DNA from: Hyphomonadaceae bacterium
Lineage (GTDB): Bacteria; Pseudomonadota; Alphaproteobacteria; Caulobacterales; Aquidulcibacteraceae
Direction: 5' to 3'
Assembly (NCBI GenBank): GCA_016791425.1
Contig: JAEUMQ010000001.1
Span: 313,138 to 377,137 of the forward strand
Length of the DNA: 64,000 bases
The translations under genes were made by a program, and so were the position numbers. Below the pieces are notes generated by a model. The model did not search any database and was not told the DNA's origin. It was given only the letters and a program-made list of their open reading frames with translations. Positions 7,415 through 14,946 of this stretch are shown here, in pieces (the first letter of the stretch is position 1; every line of letters begins with the position of its first letter).

Positions 7415-8546
7415 AGCTTGCCGTGTCTCGCGGGCGCGGCCATCTCATCGCGTCGAACACGGCCTGATGGCTGCGCACGATGCGGTCGATCGCGGCGGGA
7501 TCCGGCTCGAGGGACCATTCGCCGCGCTCGAAGGTGCCGCCGAGCACGATGCCGTCGGCGCGGCCGAACATGTAGCCGTGACTGGAGATGATGTTGTAAT
7601 CGACCTCCGCCTGCGGCAGCAGGATCGCGAGCTGGCCGCGCACGGGCGTGATCTCCGGATCGCCGAAAAGCGCGCCCGCGCCGAGGCCGGTGCAGTTGAA
7701 GATCGTCGTCTCCGGCAGCGCGGCGACCTCTTCGAAGGCGCGGAACTCGCGCACGACGATCTCGCCGCCGGCGAGGCGCACATCGGCCTCCATGCGCCGC
7801 AGATAGCGCGGCGTCTCGATCATCATCGTGTCGAAGCGGCGGACATAGGGAGCGGCGAACGGATGCTCCTGCGGCGCAAGGTCGTGCTGGTTGACCACGA
7901 GCGCGCGCATCGGGCTCGCTTCCGGCGCCGGATAGGTCGTGATCGGACGATCCGAGAGGTTGTAGTTCACCTCCCACCCGATCCCGTAATCGGGCCCGAC
8001 CATGGTCTGGCAGCGACGGAAGGCCGCTCGCGCGGCGGCGAAATGCTGCGCCAGATAGGCGTCGCTGACGCGATCATGGTCATAGACCGACGCCGGCCAC
8101 CATTGCGCGCCCGCGACGTTCGAGGTGGTGTTGGGCGGCAGCGCCTTGGCGTAGAGGCGGACCTTGGCGCCGCGCTCCTGCAGGAGGCGCGCGGTCGCCA
8201 GCCCCACCGCCCCGCAGCCGAGCACGGCGTAGTCGCGCTGCGCTGGATCGAAGCCTTCATCGAGCGCAAGCGCCGACGTGCCCCAGGAGAGCGTGAGCCC
8301 GCCCCCGCCATGGCCGTAATTGTGGATGATCGTCTTGGCCCCGCGCACCTCGCGCGCGACCCGGAAGCCGCTTGGTCGGAACGGGCGCAGGCCCACATCG
8401 ATGCGGATGATCCGCTCGCGCGCGGCGATGACGGGCGCGAAACGCGGATTGGTCGCAAAGGCGCCGGCCGCGCACGAGGCGACGCCGGCGGCCGACAGCG
8501 CGGCGCCGGAAAGCGTGAAGGAGCGTCGGGTATGCACCCCGCGCAT
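7413..8546 (-). CDS. Tat-exported D-amino-acid-oxidase-like FAD enzyme with permuted motifs
   Basis: A 377-residue FAD-dependent oxidoreductase of the D-amino-acid oxidase family. The N-terminus is a twin-arginine signal (TRRSFTLSG) ending in a possible lipobox (VASC, Cys 25), predicting a membrane-anchored periplasmic protein. The motif order is unusual. VGLRPFRP (residues 51-58) and HNYGHGG (75-81), which lie at the C-terminus of canonical enzymes, come first; the nucleotide-binding GCGAVG (110-115) follows; VRGQ and the HGY...GGTFERGEW block form the end. The C-terminus stops where canonical proteins would continue into VGLRP. This is a clean circular permutation. The arginine of VGLRP, which binds substrate carboxylate in the family, is kept, as is the strand-tyrosine region. 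The substrate is unknown. Confidence 0.85.
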   Translation of the reverse strand: MRGVHTRRSFTLSGAALSAAGVASCAAGAFATNPRFAPVIAARERIIRIDVGLRPFRPSGFRVAREVRGAKTIIHNYGHGGGGLTLSWGTSALALDEGFDPAQRDYAVLGCGAVGLATARLLQERGAKVRLYAKALPPNTTSNVAGAQWWPASVYDHDRVSDAYLAQHFAAARAAFRRCQTMVGPDYGIGWEVNYNLSDRPITTYPAPEASPMRALVVNQHDLAPQEHPFAAPYVRRFDTMMIETPRYLRRMEADVRLAGGEIVVREFRAFEEVAALPETTIFNCTGLGAGALFGDPEITPVRGQLAILLPQAEVDYNIISSHGYMFGRADGIVLGGTFERGEWSLEPDPAAIDRIVRSHQAVFDAMRWPRPRDTAS

Positions 8547-8698
8547 GAAGCCGGGCGACGTTGCGTCAAGTCAAGGCGATGCGCCCCTGTCGCTTCTTTG
8601 CCACGCCGCGCGGCCAGGGTGAGTCAAGCGCCTTCGCAAGCCCGCCAGAATCAGCGGACGGATGGTCCCGGGCAGATGGAAGACTGAGGGGGCGGCGC

Positions 8699-9145
8699 GT
8701 GGCGGATTCCAAGGACACGCCGGAAGAACCGAAGGCGGCCGAGGCCGCTGAGGCGGCCAAGGCGACGATCGCCGCCATCGAGGGCGGCGAGGCCGAATTC
8801 AGCGACGCGCGCCAGATCGTCGATGAGCAGATCAAGGCTCAGCTGGAAGTGAGCCGGCATTTCCGCCTCGCCTGCGGCAAGGTGTCGGAGAAGCTGTTCA
8901 GCGAGCTCAAGGTGCGTCTGACCGAGGCCCCCACGCCCGACGAGGACGGCCAGTTCGAGGCCAACGCCACGCTGGCCGCCGAGGACGGCAAGGCGATCGC
9001 CGAATGCCGGGTGTTCACCGGCCTCAACGGCGTGACCTATTTCGTCGCCGGCAAGGCGGCTCCCAAGGCGCTGGAAGCGACCACGCCCGAGCACCTGGAG
9101 CAGACCCTGGCGGAATTTTCCGAGCGGGCCCTGAAGCGCGCTTAG
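8699..9145 (+). CDS. Small acidic hypothetical protein
   Basis: A 148-residue acidic protein that I do not recognise. Residues 1-30 are rich in Glu/Ala/Lys and probably disordered or helical; from about 45 (QLEVSRHFRLACGKVSEKLFSELK) it looks like a compact alpha/beta fold with the strand CRVFTGLNGVTYFVAGKAA. I chose GTG 8699 because GAGGGGG lies about 8 bases upstream and homology-like sequence starts there; the frame is open further upstream but that part looks non-coding. It runs in the same direction as the acetyltransferase 56 bases downstream. No signal peptide and no catalytic motif are visible. Confidence 0.6.
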   Translation: MADSKDTPEEPKAAEAAEAAKATIAAIEGGEAEFSDARQIVDEQIKAQLEVSRHFRLACGKVSEKLFSELKVRLTEAPTPDEDGQFEANATLAAEDGKAIAECRVFTGLNGVTYFVAGKAAPKALEATTPEHLEQTLAEFSERALKRA

Positions 9146-9201
9146 TCCCGCGCACGTAAGCGATTGACGCGCCGCCCGGCGCTGCGCATCCCGAGGCGAC
9201 C

Positions 9202-9729
9202 ATGGAAATCGTCGTCCGCCCCTGCTTCCAGCAGGATCTGGAGCTCGTCCAGATCATCTACGCCCATCACGTGATGACCGGCACGGGCACGTTCGAGACG
9301 ACGCCCCCGACGCTCGAGGAAATGGCCGAGCGCTGGACCCGGGTGGTGGCGAAAGGCTGGCCGTATCTGGTGGCGTGCCCGACCACGGATCTGACCCGCG
9401 TGCTCGGCTTCGCATATGCACAACAATTCCGCGACCGCGAAGCCTACGCCAAATCCTTCGAGGATTCCGTCTATGTGGCGCCGACCTCGGTGCGCCAGGG
9501 CGTCGGCAAGGCGCTGCTCGGCCACCTGCTGCATCAATTGCACGAGGACGGCGCGCGCGAGGTGATCGCGGTGATCGGCGACGCCGACAATGCCGGATCG
9601 ATTCGCCTGCACGCCGGCTATGGCTTCGTCCAGGCCGGCCTGCTGCGACGTGTGGGCAACAAATTCGATCGCTGGCTGGACGTGGTGTTGATGCAACGCT
9701 CGCTGCCGGATTCGCCCGGAACCACTTAA
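9202..9729 (+). CDS. Phosphinothricin/methionine-sulfoximine-type GNAT acetyltransferase
   Basis: A 175-residue cytosolic N-acetyltransferase of the Pat/Bar/YncA group, which acetylates amino-acid analogues such as phosphinothricin or methionine sulfoximine. Typical blocks are IYAHHVMTGTGTFE near the N-terminus, where the family reads IYNHHV-TGTATFE, then DSVYVAP, the acetyl-CoA loop RQGVGKALL and AVIGDADNAGSIRLHAGYGF. Length and block order match the family. The true substrate cannot be told from sequence. The gene is preceded by the acidic hypothetical protein on the same strand and followed by a short AT-richer spacer. Confidence 0.85.
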   Translation: MEIVVRPCFQQDLELVQIIYAHHVMTGTGTFETTPPTLEEMAERWTRVVAKGWPYLVACPTTDLTRVLGFAYAQQFRDREAYAKSFEDSVYVAPTSVRQGVGKALLGHLLHQLHEDGAREVIAVIGDADNAGSIRLHAGYGFVQAGLLRRVGNKFDRWLDVVLMQRSLPDSPGTT

Positions 9730-9836
9730 ATCTTGGAGTGTTCTGCCGCTGGACGCTTGTCGAGGGACGGGCGCTCCTGCGATGGTTAATGTGCGACGTT
9801 ACGCTTCGTTAAGCTTAATGGCCGCATGCTGGCAGG

Positions 9837-10559
9837 ATGAGACTTCTCATGATCGCACGCTGCATCGTGCTCGCCGGGATGGTCGCACTGACTGGACTGG
9901 CCTTCGAGTCCGCTACGGCCCAAGATGAGGCCACGGGCGCGTTTCCCCAGCAATCAGCTCTTGAGGGCATAAGATTCAACGACATATCGGATCCACCTGG
10001 ATTCGAGATGAGCTGGGGCGAGTCCCGGGCCGCCCGCTATTCGCGGTTCCAGGTCGCCCAATCGCAATCGACGCTGGCCGAAACGCCCGAGGGCGGCGGC
10101 GCCCGGCGCTACGAAGCGACGCTCACGGTGCCGACCCCGGTGAACGGCCTGGACGTCTCGCTCTCGCACCGCACCGCGCTGACGGTGGACCGCGCTGGCG
10201 ACATCGGCGGGACGAGTTCCGGCGCCGAAGTCCGCGTCGGCCGCAACCTCGCCCGCCTTGTCCGCCCGTGGAACGTGTCCGCCAGCGAGCAATCTTCCTG
10301 GTATATCTTCCTGGCGTCGGATGGGCAGGCGCTGACCTGGACGCCGGAATCCGCAGCCCTCGTCGGGCAACGCGGCCTCCGGCTACAGGATCGCGTGACC
10401 ATCGGCGATACGCAGGTCGGCATCGGCTATGATTTCGGCATGATGCAGGCTTCGCTGGGCTACACGCAGCGCGAGATCACCTATGACCGCGCCCGCGGCC
10501 TGGACGGCATCGACCAGCGCGAAGACTTCGTCGGCGTGATGTTCTCGATCCGCCGCTGA
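9837..10559 (+). CDS. Secreted hypothetical protein, probably outer-membrane beta-rich
   Basis: A 240-residue exported protein. Residues 1-28 form a Sec signal peptide ending in SATAQ. The mature part alternates polar and hydrophobic residues (YEATLTVPTP, GLDVSLSHRTALTV, VGIGYDFGMMQASLGYTQREITYD) and ends in GVMFSIRR, which resembles the last strands of a small outer-membrane barrel. I do not recognise the family. The start ATG gives the signal peptide directly. An excellent rho-independent terminator follows 25 bases after the stop, so this is probably a single-gene transcript. Confidence 0.7.
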   Translation: MRLLMIARCIVLAGMVALTGLAFESATAQDEATGAFPQQSALEGIRFNDISDPPGFEMSWGESRAARYSRFQVAQSQSTLAETPEGGGARRYEATLTVPTPVNGLDVSLSHRTALTVDRAGDIGGTSSGAEVRVGRNLARLVRPWNVSASEQSSWYIFLASDGQALTWTPESAALVGQRGLRLQDRVTIGDTQVGIGYDFGMMQASLGYTQREITYDRARGLDGIDQREDFVGVMFSIRR

Positions 10560-10584
10560 TCGACGCCGCATTTCGGAATACGCA

Positions 10585-10615
10585 ACGCCCGCGGGTCTCC
10601 CGCGGGCGTTTTGCT
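10585..10615 (+). terminator. Rho-independent terminator
   Basis: An 11 bp perfect stem ACGCCCGCGGG / CCCGCGGGCGT with a TCT loop (10585-10609) followed by TTTGCTTTG. It ends the upstream rightward gene and may also serve the convergent lipoprotein gene. Confidence 0.88.
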
Positions 10616-10625
10616 TTGCAGGAAA

Positions 10626-10961
10626 TCACTGCGTCGGCGCGGGCGCGGATTGGCGATCCTGGAACCAGCCCTTGGTGACGTTGCATTGCGCGGCGGCGGC
10701 CGCGATCTTCAGGCCGCCATCGAGCCCGATGGTGCGACGCGCGGCCTCCCGCTCGTCCTGGTTGTCGGTCTGGGGATCCACGGTCTGCAGCCGCGCGAAG
10801 GCCGCCAGCTGCGGCTCCGACAGCCCCGCCTGCAACACGCCCGCGAAACACGTGCAGTCCTGCTGGGTGTTGCCGTCCTGCTCGCAGCGCTGCTGGATGC
10901 CGATCGAGGGCGAGCAGCCGGCGATGAGGGCGAGAGCGGCGGCGGCGACGAGAATGCGCAT
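10626..10961 (-). CDS. Small lipoprotein, hypothetical
   Basis: A 111-residue lipoprotein: signal peptide with lipobox LIAGC (Cys 16), then a mature region with six further cysteines (RCEQD, DCTCFAG, QCNV) that may form disulfides. No family recognised. It is convergent with the secreted protein upstream and shares its terminator region; repeat element B lies directly before its start. The cluster of cysteines suggests an envelope protein that needs oxidative folding (inference). Confidence 0.7.
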   Translation of the reverse strand: MRILVAAAALALIAGCSPSIGIQQRCEQDGNTQQDCTCFAGVLQAGLSEPQLAAFARLQTVDPQTDNQDEREAARRTIGLDGGLKIAAAAAQCNVTKGWFQDRQSAPAPTQ

Positions 10962-10984
10962 GGAGCCTCCTGACGCCCGAGGGT

Positions 10985-11134
10985 AAGGCGCTTTGCTCCC
11001 CCGTTCACGGGGGAGCTGTCAGCGAAGCTGACTGAGGGGGCGCAAATACGCAAACGCCCGACCGGAACGTCGCACGCGCCCCCTCCGGTCGCTGCGCGAC
11101 CACCTCCCCCGTGAACGGGGGAGGTAAGGGCCTC
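10985..11134. repeat. Composite palindromic intergenic repeat, copy B
   Basis: About 150 bp bounded by AAGGCGCTTT and AAGGGCCTC, with the hairpin CTCCCCCGTTCACGGGGGAG at one end and its inverted form at the other. The left half is the AGCGAAGCTGACTGAGGGGG variant and the right half the CCTCCGGTCGCTGCGCGACC variant, i.e. the halves of copy A in the opposite order. With the nrdB promoter it fills the 302-base gap before nrdB. Confidence 0.9.
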
Positions 11135-11192
11135 ATTCCGTGGGGTGAAAAAGAACCCCGGTAACACTCCTTAAAGGCAGACTCGTCTCAAA

Positions 11193-11239
11193 TGCCTATA
11201 TCTAGTGCTTGGCGGCTCAAGCGGCGCTAGATTTGGTAA
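11193..11239. promoter_or_regulatory. NrdR-like boxes upstream of nrdB
   Basis: Positions 11193-11208 (TGCCTATATCTAGTGC) match 11 of 16 bases of the NrdR consensus and contain a CTATAT -10-like element. A weaker partner at 11224-11239 starts exactly 31 bp later (9 of 16). Similarity to the nrdA boxes suggests shared control of the separated subunits. Confidence 0.5.
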
Positions 11240-11263
11240 AGCTCGACGGTGGGAGTTCAGGGA

Positions 11264-12295
11264 ATGGCGTTTGGCGCGAACGGCGAGAAGCTTCCGGGGC
11301 TGATGGTCCCGTCCAAGGCCTACAAGCCCTTCCGCTATCCGTGGGCCTACGATTTCTGGCGCCGCCAGCAGCAGGTCCATTGGATGCCCGAGGAGGTCCC
11401 GCTCGGCGAGGACGTGAAGGACTGGGCCTCCAAGCTCAACGACCAGGAACGCAATCTGCTGACGCAGATCTTCCGCTTCTTCACCCAGTCCGACATCGAG
11501 GTGAACGACAATTACATGGAGCGCTACGCGCGCGTGTTCAAACCGACCGAGATCAAGATGATGCTCGCGTCGTTCTCGAACATCGAGACGATCCATGTCG
11601 CGGCGTACGCGCTGCTGCTCGAAACCATCGGCATGCCGGAGACCGAGTTCGCCGCCTTCCTCGAATACGAGGAGATGAAGGCCAAGCACGATTACATGGC
11701 CGAGTTCGGCGTGGACTCGCTGGAGGACATTCTCCGCACCGTCGCGATGTTCGGCGCTTTCACCGAAGGCCTGCAGCTCTTCGCGTCGTTCGCGATGCTG
11801 ATGAACTTCCCGCGCTTCAACAAGATGAAGGGCATGGGCCAGATCGTGACATGGTCCGTGCGCGACGAGAGCCTGCACTGCGAAGGCATGATCCGGCTGT
11901 TCCATTCGTTCGCGACCGAGACCGGCGCGCTCACGCAGGCCGTGAAGGACGATATCGTGGAGAATTGCCGCACCGTGGTTGCGATGGAGGACAAGTTCAT
12001 CGACCTCGCCTTCGAGATGGGCCCGGTCGAGGGCATGACCCCGCACGACATCAAGCAATACATCCGCTACATCGCCGATTGGCGCTTGGGACAATTGCAT
12101 CTGCCGAAGCTCTACGGCGTGACCGAGCACCCGATCCCGTGGCTGACCGCGATCCTCAACGGCGTGGAGCACGCCAACTTCTTCGAGGCGCGCGCGACCG
12201 AATACTCAAAGGCCGCCACCAAGGGCGACTGGCACGGAAATTCCGGCGTCTGGACCGAGTTCGACCGCCTCATGGACAAGCGCAAGGCCGGGTGA
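11264..12295 (+). CDS. nrdB: Class Ia ribonucleoside-diphosphate reductase, beta subunit
   Basis: The 343-residue radical-generating subunit that pairs with NrdA from 3.4 kb. It holds the di-iron/tyrosyl cofactor: ExxHxxxY is present as Glu 108, His 111 and radical Tyr 115 (IETIHVAAY), with further ligand helices around DIEVNDNY and VRDESLHCEG. The intact tyrosine argues for a standard class Ia centre. No ATP-cone is fused at the N-terminus, so neither subunit carries an activity-regulating cone. I chose ATG 11264 because GGGAG lies 8 bases before it; a GTG at 11249 is the alternative. Both subunits look intact although six kilobases of unrelated genes separate them. Confidence 0.95.
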   Translation: MAFGANGEKLPGLMVPSKAYKPFRYPWAYDFWRRQQQVHWMPEEVPLGEDVKDWASKLNDQERNLLTQIFRFFTQSDIEVNDNYMERYARVFKPTEIKMMLASFSNIETIHVAAYALLLETIGMPETEFAAFLEYEEMKAKHDYMAEFGVDSLEDILRTVAMFGAFTEGLQLFASFAMLMNFPRFNKMKGMGQIVTWSVRDESLHCEGMIRLFHSFATETGALTQAVKDDIVENCRTVVAMEDKFIDLAFEMGPVEGMTPHDIKQYIRYIADWRLGQLHLPKLYGVTEHPIPWLTAILNGVEHANFFEARATEYSKAATKGDWHGNSGVWTEFDRLMDKRKAG

Positions 12296-12424
12296 GCCCT
12301 CGCCTGCCGCGCCCGCCTCCTCCGCGCAGCGGTCAAGGTCGGCGGGCGCGAACATGGGCCTCTGCTCCGTGCTGGCGCACGCGCCGAGCAGGACCAGAGG
12401 GAGAACGGCGAGAAGTGCGCGCAT
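12206..12424 (-). CDS. Putative small lipoprotein
   Basis: A 72-residue frame with a convincing lipoprotein signal (MRALLAVLPLVLLGAC, Cys 16) followed by a short hydrophilic tail. The 3' ~90 bases overlap the end of nrdB on the other strand, so the last 30 residues have no independent support. It may be a genuine short lipoprotein or the remnant of a longer one. No family is recognised. Confidence 0.4.
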   Translation of the reverse strand: MRALLAVLPLVLLGACASTEQRPMFAPADLDRCAEEAGAAGEGSPGLALVHEAVELGPDAGISVPVALGGGL

Positions 12425-12591
12425 CGGAATGCTCCGGTGATTGCCTTTGAGAGATAAGGCCGCGCCAAATAGGCGCCATGACCGCGGGCACAATTTGCGT
12501 GCTGGAGCGTAAACTTCCCGGCAGGAAAGCCGGTGAACGGGGCCTTCACCGTGCTGCGCTGCGGCCCTATCTCCTGCGTCGAGGAGCGACC

Positions 12592-13365
12592 ATGTCCCGC
12601 ATGCATGCCTTCGAGGGCATCCAGAACTTTCGCGATTTCGGCGACTATCCCGCCGCCGGCAAGCATGTGCGCAAGGGCCTGCTCTACCGCTCCGGCCATC
12701 ATGCGCGGGCGAGCGACGCGGACGTTGCGACGATGGCGGCCATGAAGCTCTCCGCCATCGTCGATCTCCGCCGCCCGCTCGAGCGCGCGCGCCATCCCAG
12801 CCGCCGCGCAGAAACGTGCGGCGCGACGCTGATCGCCAACGACGATACGACGCCCGACGCTGAAAGCTGGAGCGAGTTCGTGAAGACGTCGGACCTTTCC
12901 GCCGACTCCTTCCGCGACCATTCGCTGCGCTTCTACCGGCGCGCGCTCTTCGAGCCGCACTACGCCGACGTGTTCGCGCGCTACTTCGCGGCTCTGTCCG
13001 AAGGCGAAGGGCCCATCCTCGTGCATTGCATGGGTGGCAAGGACCGCACCGGCATCCTCGCGGCGCTGACCCACACGATCCTCGGCGTGCACCGCGACGA
13101 CATCATCGAGGACTTCCTCTTGACCAACAACGAGGCGCGCTTCGAGCGCGAGGCCCCGAGCTTCATCGCCGCGTTCGAGGAGCTGCTTGGCCGCGCGCCG
13201 GCGCCCGCAGCGCTGCGCGTGGCGATGGGCGTGGAGCCGGCCTGGCTGGAGGCGGCGCTTGGCGCCGCGACGGAAGCGTGCGGCTCGGTGGAAGGCTATC
13301 TTGAGACGGCGCTGGGCGTCGATGCGAAACGGCGCGACGCGATCGAGGCGCGCCTCTTCGTCTGA
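12592..13365 (+). CDS. Tyrosine/dual-specificity protein phosphatase, paralogue 1
   Basis: A 257-residue phosphatase of the Y_phosphatase3 type. The catalytic P-loop is HCMGGKDRTG (Cys-x5-Arg), and the N-terminal block FEGIQNFRDFGDY is the family's usual opening. These enzymes remove phosphate from phosphotyrosine or phosphoinositides; the bacterial substrate is unknown. I started at the ATG giving MSRMHAFEG, preceded by GAGGAG; ATG 12601 is also possible. It converges tail-to-tail with a paralogue only 4 bases away, so the two enzymes form an inverted pair. Confidence 0.85.
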   Translation: MSRMHAFEGIQNFRDFGDYPAAGKHVRKGLLYRSGHHARASDADVATMAAMKLSAIVDLRRPLERARHPSRRAETCGATLIANDDTTPDAESWSEFVKTSDLSADSFRDHSLRFYRRALFEPHYADVFARYFAALSEGEGPILVHCMGGKDRTGILAALTHTILGVHRDDIIEDFLLTNNEARFEREAPSFIAAFEELLGRAPAPAALRVAMGVEPAWLEAALGAATEACGSVEGYLETALGVDAKRRDAIEARLFV

Positions 13366-13369
13366 ACTT

Positions 13370-14146
13370 TCATTTCACCAGGCGCGCGCGCAGACGATCC
13401 AGCGTGGTCCAGTCGAGCTCCAGCACGTCGCGCAGGTAGGTCTTCACGTCGCCGCTCTTCTGCTCGATCGAGTCCATGGCGGCGGCGAGATAGCTCTCCT
13501 CCACGCCGAGCAGCGGCAACACCGATTCCCGCTTGAGCTGCGTCCCCACCTGCTGCGAGAAGCGCTCCAGCACCTTCGGCAGGCGCCCTTCCAGATCGAC
13601 CGCCTCGTTGGTGAGGATGTAGTCCTCGACCACGGTCTCTTTCGGCACTTCGAGCGCAAGCAGCACCATGGCGCAGACGATGCCGGTGCGGTCCTTGCCG
13701 GCCGCGCAATGCACCAGCGCCGGGGTCTCCCCTTCGCTCAGCGCACGGATGAAATCCGCGAACATCGTCACGTAACGCTGATCGTACGGGATCTCGCGAT
13801 ACATGCCGCGCATGTAGCCGCTGACCGCGGCGGGCGCGAGATTGCCGGTGCGCAGGAACGCCAAGTGCGGCGGCTCGGCCTTGGCGCCGTCGTCGGAGAG
13901 GATGGTGCGGCCCGGGTCGCAGAGCCAGCGCGAGGGATATTGCGTGCGCTCTTCCGGGCGCCGGAGGTCGCAGACGAGCCGGATCCCGAGCCCGTTAAGC
14001 GCGGCAATGTCGCTCTCGCTCGCTTCGAAGAAGTGCGCCGAGCGGAAGAGCGTGCGCGTGACCACGCGGCCGCCCCAACGCGTCTCGTAGCCGCCGAAAT
14101 CGCGCAGGTTCCGTACGCCCTGCAGAGCAATGAGCCGGTCCATCAA
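13370..14146 (-). CDS. Tyrosine/dual-specificity protein phosphatase, paralogue 2
   Basis: A 258-residue relative of the convergent gene at 12592, with P-loop HCAAGKDRTG and the opening block LQGVRNLRDFGGY. Both proteins share layout, including the aspartate-rich loop before the P-loop and a C-terminal helical part, but they are clearly diverged. It follows the FkbM methyltransferase gene with a 4-base ATGA-type overlap, so the two are translationally coupled. No signal peptide is visible, so both phosphatases are predicted cytosolic. Confidence 0.85.
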   Translation of the reverse strand: MMDRLIALQGVRNLRDFGGYETRWGGRVVTRTLFRSAHFFEASESDIAALNGLGIRLVCDLRRPEERTQYPSRWLCDPGRTILSDDGAKAEPPHLAFLRTGNLAPAAVSGYMRGMYREIPYDQRYVTMFADFIRALSEGETPALVHCAAGKDRTGIVCAMVLLALEVPKETVVEDYILTNEAVDLEGRLPKVLERFSQQVGTQLKRESVLPLLGVEESYLAAAMDSIEQKSGDVKTYLRDVLELDWTTLDRLRARLVK

Positions 14147-14865
14147 TCCCGCCGCGGAATGAAAAGGTAATCGCTCGGCCCCGCATAGGCCGGCGCCGAC
14201 GCCGCACCGTGCAGCGACTCGCCGCGATAGCCGAGCGGCGCGAGCATGTCCCAGGCCTCCTGCGCTCTTGTGTCCGCCCGCGCGCAGAGCGGATCGTCGA
14301 GCTCGAGCGCGATCGCCGGCTTGAACCGCTGGATGGCGTGGCGCGCGCCGCGCAGCATGCGGATCTCCCAGCCTTCGATATCGGCCTTGATGAAATCGAG
14401 CCGCGTGAGCCCAAGCTCATCCACCAGCGCATCGAGCGTCTTGATCGGCGTCGTCTGGGTCGCCTCCCCCGCCTGCGGCGCGCCGAAATGCGCGAGCCCG
14501 AAGCGCAGGCCGCCATGTCCCTTCACCGGCGTGCTGAGCGTGAGCTCGCCCGGCGCATCGGAAAGCCCCGCCGCCACGATGGTGGCGCGCTTAAGACCGT
14601 GCACGGCCACGACCTGCGCAAGGATGCTGCGCGCATAGGCGGAGGGCTCCAGCGCGACGACCCGGCCGCGCGGCGCCATCCCGGCGAAGAGCTTGGTGAA
14701 CTGCCCCGCATGCGCGCCGACATCGACGATGACGCCATCGTCCGGGATGAGCGGCTTGAGGCGCGGGATGAGCTCGCGGTGATGCTGCTGCGTCACCGCC
14801 TTCCAGGTGTGCGCCAGCTGCGTGGCGCGCGCGCGAAATGATAGTCCGTCCACGGCCGCGTTCAT
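14143..14865 (-). CDS. FkbM-family SAM-dependent methyltransferase
   Basis: A 240-residue methyltransferase. The SAM-binding motif I is VIVDVGAHAGQFT (about residues 45-57), followed by VALEPS for the acidic ribose contact and a late FIKADIEGWE motif typical of the FkbM family, which O-methylates sugars, polyketides or small molecules. The acceptor is not predictable. It is the first gene of a leftward two-gene unit with phosphatase paralogue 2 (stop and start overlap). This pairing suggests, without proving, that the two enzymes act on a common envelope or signalling substrate. Confidence 0.82.
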   Translation of the reverse strand: MNAAVDGLSFRARATQLAHTWKAVTQQHHRELIPRLKPLIPDDGVIVDVGAHAGQFTKLFAGMAPRGRVVALEPSAYARSILAQVVAVHGLKRATIVAAGLSDAPGELTLSTPVKGHGGLRFGLAHFGAPQAGEATQTTPIKTLDALVDELGLTRLDFIKADIEGWEIRMLRGARHAIQRFKPAIALELDDPLCARADTRAQEAWDMLAPLGYRGESLHGAASAPAYAGPSDYLFIPRRD

Positions 14866-14946
14866 GGCCGCACGCGGACGCTTCGTAAAGCCCTGCGACC
14901 CTGCCTTGCGCAGGGACGTCGATGGCGCCCCCGCCCTGCAGCGGCG

